64,000 bases of DNA from Gyromitra esculenta (Eukaryota; Ascomycota; Pezizomycetes; Pezizales; Discinaceae): positions 868,001 through 932,000 of the forward strand of contig JBCAML010000003.1 in assembly GCA_038503075.1 (NCBI GenBank). Reading direction: 5' to 3'. Below are positions 1-8,549 of the stretch, one piece after another. Numbering within the stretch: position 1 is the stretch's first letter; each line of letters begins with the position of its first letter. A model generated the notes under the pieces. That model did no database searches. It had not been told where the DNA came from and worked only from the letters and a program-made list of their open reading frames with translations. The translations under genes were made by a program, and so were the position numbers.

Positions 1-1562
1 AGCTACAGAGAACGCAATCTATAGTGCAAGAAATGATGATGAAAGGGCGTGTAAACTCCAGCACATTATCTCTAGAAAAAAATTCGCACATGAGCTACAG
101 GCTACTACAGGTTGCCACACTAAATATTGGGGGAAATCATGGACGTGACTCACTGAAGTGGTGTTGGGGACGTAATGGTTTCCGCTTTTCGATTGTATAG
201 AGTAATTAAATCATGGAGATGGTGCTCTGTGGGTTTACACACCTCATCGATTCTCGCACCATAGTCCAGCGATTGTTGGGTTGAGGGCATGGACCACTTT
301 TATTACCACCAGTCCACAGGACTAGACAGCCGACTCGAAAAACAAAGCTAAATCCACGATTGCAGCAGAAGGTATCCAACCCGCTTGATTCCACGGCGTA
401 TTGAAGTGCAGCAACCTCCGCGTTGGTCTAAACCCGTGCGTAAAACCCTCATGGAGTAGTATACAGCAGCAAAAACTACGTATAGTTTATTGCGGCCGAC
501 TCAAACAGTCGCGTCCCCCCGCGGACGCCCGTCTCATGTAGGTATGTCTTGCCTAAGTCTGTCAGGTTGGTTTTAGGTGGCAGGGAACGGTTAGGTTTTT
601 GATTGTCATCAACTAAACATCAACAACTAAGCAGCCCAGTCCGAACGGGATCCGGCGATTTGGTAGATTCCAAGACTCTAATGAGCGCAATGGTCGATCC
701 CTTACAAAATAAGTACATACGTGTATTATATCTCCAACGATACGCCGCTTGGTTTTGCCATCCTCTTCCGCGCAGAATAGTTTCATAATCTGCTGAGATT
801 GTGGGTGTTAGAGGTACACGTATCGTCGATAGGTCACATATACTATATATTTTTTAAAATAGAGTAGAAGGCATTGTCTCCAATAAAAGTTAGACAGGAA
901 TTCGTATCTTGATTTGATACACCCCAGAAAGATTGTATCATTGATTATAACCTGCGGAGTAATCTTGAATCATTTATCTACGTACTTGGGCAGTAATACC
1001 TGTATTCCTGATGGCTAAATCGCAATGAAGCGGATGGCAACTCCAAAGTTACGTACGCCACAACGATTTACGTATCCCAAAAAGTTTAAAATTCTGTATT
1101 TGAGTCGACATGTTTTGAAAGCTTGTAGTCTCGCCGCTAAACAACAACTGCAGATAAGGTCTTGCGATAAGACTATCCTGATTCTATACTGTCTGTGATA
1201 GGTGGTAGCTAGATCTAGAAATTTGACTACGATGGAATTACGCTGGAGATGTCAATTCCTAAGGATCGTTAAAAAATTTGTGGAGAAGATAGGTTTTCGT
1301 TGCAATTGTACACGTCGTCAAGCAATTCGAGATACAACATACGCGCACCGCTTGGGCACATACGTGAATCTCCAGAGCTTGTCTCAGTGAATCAATTCAC
1401 CAGTTTCTCGAACAGGTACATGTATATAGGTCTACGGAAAATGAAAGGTTCATATAGTAGCTGGCTTAGAAATACATAGTGGCTCATCAACAAGTATTAA
1501 TTATGCAACCTGGGGTTGGGCTCGGAACGTAGGTTGAACTGGCGGGTGTTTCTATTTGTATT
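1..1562. other. Region without recognisable gene
   Basis: Only short ORFs of about 60 codons occur here, with no conserved motif, plausible intron or codon pattern. I see no LTR, tRNA or inverted repeat that I can defend. It ends exactly at the 5-bp target duplication GTATT (1558-1562) of the copia element. Confidence 0.5.
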
Positions 1563-1798
1563 TTTTGAAATGTTATAAGATAGTGTAGAGAATAAATGAC
1601 TGTTTTCGATACTGATTTAAACTACTAAATCCCCTGACTTAAATACTCCTTATTCCTCATTCAACAAACTCGTTACTACAAGGAAATATGCCCGTCGGGC
1701 TAATACAAAGTAAATCCTCCGTCGGCTAAACATCTATCCGCGTTACTCCAGATGTACCACCACAATAGTATTATAGGTGAGAGCACCTTATTCCAACA
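1563..1798 (-). repeat. 3' LTR of copia element
   Basis: Read on the minus strand it begins TGTTGGAATAAGG and ends CATTTCAAAA. The stop codon of the second pol ORF (1788-1790) lies about 10 bp inside this LTR. Confidence 0.9.
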
Positions 1799-4700
1799 CC
1801 CCTTCTTGCTCGAGGCATCCTAATAATAACAAAAAACCTTGGTGCTTAATCCTTTCTAATCCTTTAGTAAAAAGATCCCCCAAGTTTTCTGCCGTTGGTA
1901 CATATACCAATTCAAACACATTATTTTCGAATTGCTCCCTAACATAGTGAAAATGAACGTCTATATGTTTAGATCGTTTGTGAAAAACAGGATTCTTAAC
2001 CAAGGAAAGAGCTCCAGTATTATCCCCTTTTAGTACGTACTTCCGTTCTTCCCATAGCTTTAGTTCCTCCATTCCTCTTTTCAGCCATACCAATTGTCTC
2101 GATGCTTTTGAAATTGCCATATATTCGGCCTCGGTTGAGGAGATGGCGACAGACTTCTGTTTCTTGGTTCTCCACGTAATAAGGCAGTTGTTTAGAAGGA
2201 AACAATTGCCAGATGTTGATCTCCTAGATCCAACATCTGCTGCATGGGAGGCATCGGCATATCCTTCTAAGTAGAGCGTTTTTCTTGGGTTTTTTTTGTA
2301 TACCAGTCCTAGTTTCGTAGTTCCTCGTAGATACCTTAGTATTCTTTTGACTGCTGTCCAATGATCTGGACCGGGGTTGGTTGAGAAGGACGACAGGAAG
2401 GTTACTGCGAACGTTAGGTCGGGTCTGGTTCCGATCGCTGCGTACATCAGTGATCCTATGATTTCCTGGTACCTCGTAACTTCGGCAGGAGTGGCGGTTC
2501 CTTCTGGTGCTGGAGTAAGTCCATTATTCTCCAGGGGCGTTTTTACTGATCGGCAGTCTGTCATATCAAACCGTTCTAGGACCCGTTCGAGATAGGCTGT
2601 TTGATCGAGTTTTATGTAGTCTGAAGCGTAAGTAACTCTTATCCCGACGATCCAATTAACATGGCCGTTGTCTGTCATTCGAAACACTGTTGCTAGGTGA
2701 TCGGCGACTCGTTGATCCTCTTTAGGATCTGTTGAAAAAGTTGCGAGGTCGTCAACGAAAGCTGCTAGAATAAGTGTGTTCTTCTGGTTAATAAACACAC
2801 TGGGATCGAAAGTGCTCCTCCTAAGACCAAGATTCTGTAGTTCGTGGAAAAGTACACTGTGCCATTCTCGAGGAGATTGTTTCAGACCGTATAAAGTTTT
2901 CTGGAGTTTTAACACACAGTTATTGCCTCTTTCAAGTATACTTCTTCCTGTAGTTCGCCATTGAGAAAAGCATTTTTAACATCGCTTTGTCTGCTGCTCC
3001 AGTTGCCTTGGTGGGTTGCCATTATCGCAAATAGGATCTTTATTGACTCGTAGCGGAAGACTGGGGAAAAGGTTTCATTGTAATCTATTCCTTGGATCTG
3101 GGAATATCCTTTGGCCACGAAGCGTGCTTTATGTCGAATAATCTTTCCATCTGGTCCTAGTTTCGGGTGATAAACCCACCTACTCTTGACTACCTTCTTT
3201 CCTTGGGGTCTTTGTACCACGGTCCATACTTGATTCCCTAGGAGTGCCTGGTATTCCTCATCCATAGCTTCTATCCATTTTTCTTCGTCAGGTCCGGTAG
3301 TTGCTTCTTGGAAATTCTGAGGTCCTCCAGTAATAAGAAGTGCTTCTTCGTCAAAACGTTGAGGAGGTTTCGTAACGTGATCGGATCTCCTTAATGCTTC
3401 CTGGAAACTCAGTGTCGTTCTCTCTTTTTCTTTTCTGGCTTTTGGCGGTTCCCAGGCATTTTTTTGGGGTTCAAGATGAGGAAAGACTGAGGATGCTGGC
3501 GCTCTCGAGTTTCTTGGGGGAGTTTTTGGTGCTTCTGATTCTTCTCCGGATTCATCTGCTCTTTTTTCCTCTCCTTCTTCCTCCTTATCCTCTCCTGATA
3601 TAGATTTTGGTACTAGGTTGTTTTTAGGACCGGAATCGGAATCTGAGTCGGAATCGGAACTATCTTCAGAACTGGAGTCGGAGTCATTTGTTCTTGTATC
3701 CCCCTTTGCTTCAGACTCCTGTTTGATGAACCGAACGTCTCTGCTTCTCACAACTTTCTTAAGACTAGGAATATATACTCTGTATTCTCCAGTTGTCTGT
3801 CCATATCCGCAGATCTTTCCTTGAAGTGCCCTTGCTTCAAGTTTGGTTCCTGGATTTCTGGCTTCTACTGGTATATGGGTATAGGCTTCTTCGCCGAAAC
3901 GTCGGAGATGTGATATTGAGGGTTTATATCCGTTGAAGGCTTCGAAAGGTGTCTTGTTGATGCTTCGGTGTGGAACTCGATTCTTGACATGAGCGAGCAT
4001 GCTTATTCCTTCAGCCCATAGGTTTCGGGGAAGTCCTGATGTGATTCCCACGGTTCTTACCATGTCCTGGATTGTTCTGTTAAATCTTTCGGCTACTCCA
4101 TTAGATTCGTGGGAATAAGGAACTGTTGTTTCGTGGTTGATCCCCTTTTTCTTAAAATCCTCCATCAACTCTTTATTCACATACTCGCCACCATTGTCTG
4201 ATCGAAATCTCTTAACCTTTTTTCCTGTCCTTCTTTCCATATTGGTGACGTAGGTTTTTATTGCTTCTGTTGCATCGCTTTTGTTTTTTAATAGGTAAAC
4301 GGATGCGAACCGGCTGAAGTCATCGATAAAAGATATGAAGTAGTGGTACCCTCCTGGTGCTTCCACAGGAAAACGTCCACTTAAGTCGGAGTGAATAAGT
4401 TCGAGTTTGTCGGTTGGTGGTGAATTTGATGAGGGTCGAGGTAGTTTGGTTGATTTGCCCATGAGGCAACTGGGGCAGTGACTGAAGGAGTTTGGAAGGA
4501 GTTCGCCGTCTTTCACGGATTCCTTGAGTTTGGCTAAAGCTGATGAGGGGAGATGGCCTAGTCTTTCGTGCCAGTCAACAGATGTTGTCATCGCCGAGGC
4601 TCCTTCTTTTAGATCCAGGATGTAGAGGTTCCTGTTTCTGTTAAGAGTGGCTATGGCTTGAACTTGTCCTCCTTTTAGAACCGACAGCTTTTCCCCTTTT

Positions 4701-5941
4701 CCTTCCAGAGTTAATCCTTTTTCTGCCAACTTACGCCATGAAATGAGATTTGTCGTTCCTAGTTTAGGAACATAGAGAACTTTATCGAGTTTAATTGGCC
4801 TGATACTTCCTTGGATGTTGGCGACAGTGAAGCCGGTAATTTTGAGTTTATCGCCGGGTACTGTGACTGTTCCTGTTGCTGTTTGTTTTTCTGAGAAAGC
4901 TGATCCGGACATGTGGTCTGTTGCTCCTGTATCAAGAATCCATTCTTCCTGTTGTCCGGTATTAGTTGCGAGGGCAGTTGCATTCATCCAGGTGAGGTCT
5001 AAGTCTTCTTCGACCCATCCAGAGAGATCAACTTCTTCAGAAGGTTGTCCGAAATGAGGATAATCGACATCGATAAAGCAGAAGTCCATAAAAGATGCTG
5101 TCCATCCTTCGGCGGTTATTTCCACTACGTTAGATTCCGTCTTTTCTTCTCTCTTTTTGGCTTTCCTTTTTCGGCAGTCCTTCTGGAGGTGTCCTATATA
5201 AGTGTCCCCGTTTTTCTTGCAGTAGGAGCATTCTTTGGAAGTGTCTCGCTTGAAGCCTCCTTTGGTTCTGCTCGCATTGAAGGATTCTGTTGCTTGTGTC
5301 GAGAGTTCTTTGCGTGTAGCGATGTCCATGAGCTTGTCGTAGACGTCCTGGTATGTCACCTTCTCTTTTGTTTGAAGGTTGTCTACCACATTGTCGAGGG
5401 ACTCGTGACGAAGAGTCATTAGCAGGAAGGATCCTTTAGCTTCGACGTTGTTGGACAATTTGTTCATGATCTGGCCAAAGGTTTCGGTGGGATCGCTTTT
5501 GTATTGTTCCGTTCTCTCGTTGAGTTCTGTCCAAGCTGTTGCAAATGTCGACACATGGTCCTTAAGGGATACGTCGGGAGTGTATTGGAGGTTGAAGACT
5601 CTAGCCGCTAACTGATGGAGAGTACTCGTAGTTCTTCTGTCGAACATGTCTTCGAGACTTTTCCACATAACAGCTGCATTGGGGGATGGGGTCATAGCGC
5701 CGAAAACTTCTCCGTCGATGTTTTGGACTAAGAAGGCTTTGGCCCAGATATTTTTCTTCTTCCATGCTGTTACCCCTTCTTCATCGGTGCTGGCCGGTAT
5801 TGTTGACTTCCCAAGCATAAGGGCGTCAGCGTCGTAGTACTCGAGCATGATAATTGCTGCGGCTCTCCATCGTGGATAGTCAGCTTGACTGGCGAGAATG
5901 ACTTTTAGCGTGGGGATGCGCTCGTGCGTAGAGGACGACAT
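1788..5941 (-). pseudogene. copia Gag-Pol polyprotein, frameshifted
   Basis: Two overlapping ORFs carry the polyprotein: 2909-5941 (1010 codons) and 1788-2915. In order they show a gag region, a zinc knuckle near residue 236 with wide spacing (C-x2-C-x9-H-x4-C), protease motif DTGATDH near 335, an integrase HHCC region (HERLGHL...CPSC) near 455, integrase core motifs HSDLSG, RSDNGGEY and ESNGVAERFNRT, an acidic Ser/Asp linker, then RT. The second ORF continues RT with TLYGLKQSPREW and the catalytic FVDD, then copia RNase H (ADASHA, SSTEAEY). Between EEVYLK and CVLKLQKTLYGLKQ the usual PEGF-like stretch is missing and the frame changes, so a small deletion near 2910-2925 inactivates pol. Start chosen at the only upstream ATG, 20 aa before the first gag-like helix. 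Confidence 0.9.
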
Positions 5942-6048
5942 TTTGATCGAAGTGAGGAGTTCTTTTTATTGCGGGGTATCTTGTTGTTGCGCAGGTTCTT
6001 ATGGAAGCAAGTAACTTTTTGCTATGAGATTTTTAAATGAAATCTCCC

Positions 6049-6060
6049 GGGCTCATAACC
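6049..6060 (-). promoter_or_regulatory. Primer binding site, half initiator tRNA-Met type
   Basis: On the minus strand the 12 nt directly after the 5' LTR read GGTTATGAGCCC. The plus strand therefore reads GGGCTCATAACC, which is the anticodon stem-loop of eukaryotic initiator tRNA-Met with the CAT anticodon. Drosophila copia and yeast Ty5 are known to prime from an initiator tRNA cut in its anticodon region; an ordinary 3'-CCA primer would need TGG next to the LTR. Complementarity is seen directly, primer use is inferred. Confidence 0.75.
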
Positions 6061-6296
6061 TTTTGAAATGTTATAAGATAGTGTAAGGAATAAATGACTA
6101 TTTTCGATACTGATTTAAACTACTAAATCCCCTGACTTAAATACTCCTTATTCCTCATTCAACAAACTCGTTACCACAAGGAAATATGCCCGTCGGGCTA
6201 ATACAAAGTAAATCCTCCGTCGGCTAAACATCTATCCGCGTTACTCCGGATGTACCACCACAATAGTATTATAGGTGAGAGCACCTTATTCCAACA
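6061..6296 (-). repeat. 5' LTR of copia element
   Basis: Same 236-bp sequence as the LTR at 1563-1798 with about five substitutions. The primer binding site follows directly on the minus strand. Confidence 0.9.
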
Positions 6297-6533
6297 GTAT
6301 TTTCTTTTCTGTACGAGTGATGGACTGTGAGGTTACATGCTTGTAGCATTTTTCAAGATGGCATTTAGGCTAATTTATACTAGTGGCTGGGCTATTTTAG
6401 TTTTTCCAGGTGGTTTCTTCTCGATCTTATGTTCAGCTTCCGCATCGCTGTTACAGTACTGAGGATAGAAGTAAGTGCGCGCATTGGTCTTTTGCTTCCA
6501 GGTGCTTTAATTTTAATCTATAGGTATAACTAC
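6297..6533 (+). promoter_or_regulatory. Upstream region of the RidA-like gene
   Basis: The copia element ends about 240 bp before the likely RidA start. A possible 5' leader intron begins GTAAGT at 6471 and could end at the CTATAG near 6521. The reading frame is also open from an upstream ATG at 6429, but the encoded 35 residues do not resemble the family N-terminus. Confidence 0.3.
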
Positions 6534-6755
6534 ATGAGTTTTAGGATGGAATTTCACTCTTTAAAAACATCCTACAAAACTGCAAACCCATACGAAAAGT
6601 CCTTTGGTTATTCTCGAGCTATCAGGAAGGGCCCGTTTATATTTGTTTCAGGAACGACTTCGATTTCGCCAGATGAGATTGGAGAAGTCAGATTCCCGGG
6701 AGATGCGTATCAACAAACTGTGGCTGCTTTTCGAGAGGCATTGAAAGCGGTCGAA

Positions 6756-7176
6756 TTTCATGGATTGATTCAGGGATGACTCGTGGTTCAGATGGTTGTA
6801 TAATTTCTTTGTTGTTCGGTTAGGTTTCAGGTTATTAGGATAATGTCTTTGTGTTTCGGTTGTTGCCGGGTTGTTGTTAGTGCTATTGAAAAGCGGGGTA
6901 TTTAAGGAAGGATCTTGGTTGTTTTCGTTCTTCTTCTTTTCTTTCCTTAAGCAACGTTCTCGTTTACCTTCTCCTGTATCGATTACAATACAATCTTGGT
7001 TCTACCTCAGAACCTTCGCTGTCGCTGTGAACCATCGTCGATACTTCGCCTTGAAGTATACCTCTAGTAGAACTTGTAGAAACACTGCACTCTTCAAACG
7101 TGTTGTCACCTCGCTTAAGTAGCACTGCTCACCTTCAGGGATACTGAAGGGCTTAACTCGAGGCTCAACCGTGAGA
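6756..7176 (+). repeat. G1 5' LTR (family A)
   Basis: Starts TTTCATGG, ends CCGTGAGA. Contains TATTTAA at 6899-6905 (promoter), AAGCAACGT at 6949-6957 (likely near the RNA 5' end) and the conserved fold at 7109-7163. Confidence 0.93.
7109..7163 (+). ncRNA. Conserved three-armed RNA fold at the LTR end
   Basis: Outer stem CCTCG/CGAGG and TTAAG/CTTAA with a bulged C, a short arm AGC-ACT-GCT, and an arm CCTTCAG-GGATA-CTGAAGG. The same fold is found in every family A and B LTR here, with compensatory changes in two arms and a nearly constant GGATA loop. It ends 13 nt before the LTR end. This is a cis-acting RNA structure by inference; the U5-IR stem-loop that Tf1 needs to start reverse transcription is the closest known parallel. 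Confidence 0.7.
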
Positions 7177-7178
7177 TT

Positions 7179-7187
7179 ACGTTGCTT
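7179..7187 (+). promoter_or_regulatory. Self-primer binding site of G1
   Basis: ACGTTGCTT lies 2 nt after the 5' LTR and is exactly complementary to AAGCAACGT in the same LTR (6949-6957), 44-50 bp after the TATA box. No match to a tRNA 3' end (TGG...) is present at this place. Tf1 of fission yeast primes reverse transcription from its own RNA 5' end in this way. Confidence 0.7.
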
Positions 7188-7221
7188 CCAATATCTACAC
7201 CTTCTACCCCTTAACCTCACA

Positions 7222-8514
7222 ATGGAAGGACCCCCCGTGGCCACGAAACGCTTTCCCACTAGAGAAGCTTTCGCTCAGGCCTATCGAGATGACCCTGCAG
7301 AACTCTATAATGAACTCAGGGAGCTAAACCAAGCCCTGGAAGACCAAATCGATGTCCTCCAGGAAAGCGAACGGGAGAACGAGGTGAAACTCAACACCGC
7401 CCAGATTCAGACCGACAATGCTCTCCGTCATGCTACGGAACAAGATCAACGGGTAACGGAGGCTGCTAGCCTTATTGCCCGACTACGACAAGAACGGAAC
7501 GAAGCCCGATCCGCCACCCAAGCCCCCCCAGCTCCACCCCACCTCACAGCCACCCCACCGCCGCCATCAAGCAACCACCGCTCCGAACGCATGCCGGATC
7601 CAGAGAAGTTTGATGGATCCCGAGCAAAACTCCCCGGATTTATACTCCAACTACGATCCAAGCTGACGGTTAACCGAGATCGCTTCGCCAATGAGACCAC
7701 CATGATCCTTTACACCATTAATCGGTTAGAAGGAGCCGCCCTAGAACAGGTCCGTCACACGGTCCTCCCATCTGGTCTTACTACCTGGACTAGTGCAGAG
7801 CAACTCATTGCAGCACTGGAAACCGCTTTTGGAGACCCAGACCCAACCGGTACCGCACGACGAGAACTCCACCAACTCCGTCAAGGGAAACGCGATTTCT
7901 CTGCCTACCTGGCTGACTTCCAAAGAATCATGGGACAGCTCAACTTCGACGAAAACTCGAAGATGGACGCCCTCGAACATGGAATGTCGGAAGAGCTGAA
8001 GGAAGCTATGGTATTTGCCCCAATCGCCCCCGGCAACCTCCCCGAAATGATCCTTACCCTCACCCGACTGGATAACCGCATTCGAGCCCGCAAGGCAGAA
8101 AAACGGGGAACCGCTCGAGACAATATGGGACAATTTAGTGCCCCCGCCGCATTCACTCCTGCTTCCTCCTTAACTCCAGGAGGGCTAGCCCCCATGGACC
8201 TATCTTTCGGTCGCACCAGCAACCTCTCCCGTCCGCCTCAAGACCAACGATATACCATGGTCAATGGGCGAAGAAAGCTCTCTGAAGAAGAGAAACAGTG
8301 GCGCCGTTCCACTGGAAAATGTATGTTCTGTGCTGCTCCCGACCACTCCTATGCCAACTGCCCTTCCGCCCCAAAGAAACCGACAATGAGAGGGGCTCTC
8401 ACCGCACCACCCGCTAACCGTACACCTCCGGCCTCCTCGCTACCACCACCACCTCTTCCACCTCAGTTTTTTGCCTTAGAAGCTGCGAACGCCTCAAATG
8501 AGGCTTTAAACTAG
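7222..8514 (+). CDS. gag: G1 Gag
   Basis: A 430-aa capsid/nucleocapsid protein forming the particle that packages element RNA. It has an N-terminal coiled coil (LRELNQALEDQIDVLQ), a Pro-rich linker, the retrotransposon gag core (PDPEKFDGSRAKLPGFILQL ... GDPDPTGTARRELHQLRQGK) and a C-terminal zinc knuckle CMFCAAPDHSYANC (C-x2-C-x4-H-x4-C). The ATG at 7222 is the first in frame after the self-primer site and aligns with the start of the other copies. The frame ends TAG at 8512, directly after the slippery heptamer. Confidence 0.92.
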   Translation: MEGPPVATKRFPTREAFAQAYRDDPAELYNELRELNQALEDQIDVLQESERENEVKLNTAQIQTDNALRHATEQDQRVTEAASLIARLRQERNEARSATQAPPAPPHLTATPPPPSSNHRSERMPDPEKFDGSRAKLPGFILQLRSKLTVNRDRFANETTMILYTINRLEGAALEQVRHTVLPSGLTTWTSAEQLIAALETAFGDPDPTGTARRELHQLRQGKRDFSAYLADFQRIMGQLNFDENSKMDALEHGMSEELKEAMVFAPIAPGNLPEMILTLTRLDNRIRARKAEKRGTARDNMGQFSAPAAFTPASSLTPGGLAPMDLSFGRTSNLSRPPQDQRYTMVNGRRKLSEEEKQWRRSTGKCMFCAAPDHSYANCPSAPKKPTMRGALTAPPANRTPPASSLPPPPLPPQFFALEAANASNEALN

Positions 8515-8549
8515 TCCAACCAAGGCTGACCAGTGACCCTGCCTTGGTT
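8505..8549 (+). promoter_or_regulatory. Programmed -1 frameshift signal, G1
   Basis: TTTAAAC at 8505-8511 is in the X XXY YYZ phase of gag (T TTA AAC) and is followed at once by the gag TAG. A 6-nt spacer leads to an 8-bp hairpin, AACCAAGG (8518-8525) with CCTTGGTT (8542-8549). Pol is in the -1 frame and open across the site. Confidence 0.88.

Larger units (their letters stand above)
1563..6296 (-). mobile_element. Ty1/copia LTR retrotransposon
   Basis: This is a full-length element of 4734 bp read on the minus strand. Two 236-bp direct repeats (1563-1798 and 6061-6296) flank a gag-protease-integrase-RT-RNase H reading frame, which is the Ty1/copia domain order. The target duplication is GTATT (1558-1562 and 6297-6301); a T run makes its inner edge uncertain by a few bases. 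By eye the LTRs differ at about five positions (about 2%), so insertion is fairly recent. A polypurine tract (AAGAAGGGG on the minus strand, 1799-1807) abuts the 3' LTR. The pol frame is broken near 2910-2925, so this copy is probably not autonomous. Confidence 0.93.

Noticed and set aside
1..1562. Several 60-codon ORFs on both strands
   Set aside because: Lengths are as expected by chance and no protein pattern is recognisable.
5045..5422. 125-codon ORF antisense to the copia gag
   Set aside because: It mirrors the coding strand, lacks any motif and is absent from the expected element structure.
6871..7122. 83-codon ORF in the G1 LTRs, repeated at 12299-12550
   Set aside because: It is LTR sequence; the frame is not conserved in other family A LTRs and the predicted protein is low-complexity at its start. 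The repetition only reflects identical LTRs.
7109..7163. A self-cleaving ribozyme (hammerhead as in plant retrozymes)
   Set aside because: The hammerhead core (CTGATGA ... GAAA) is absent, and I could not fit twister or HDV cores. The fold is reported as an unassigned RNA structure instead.
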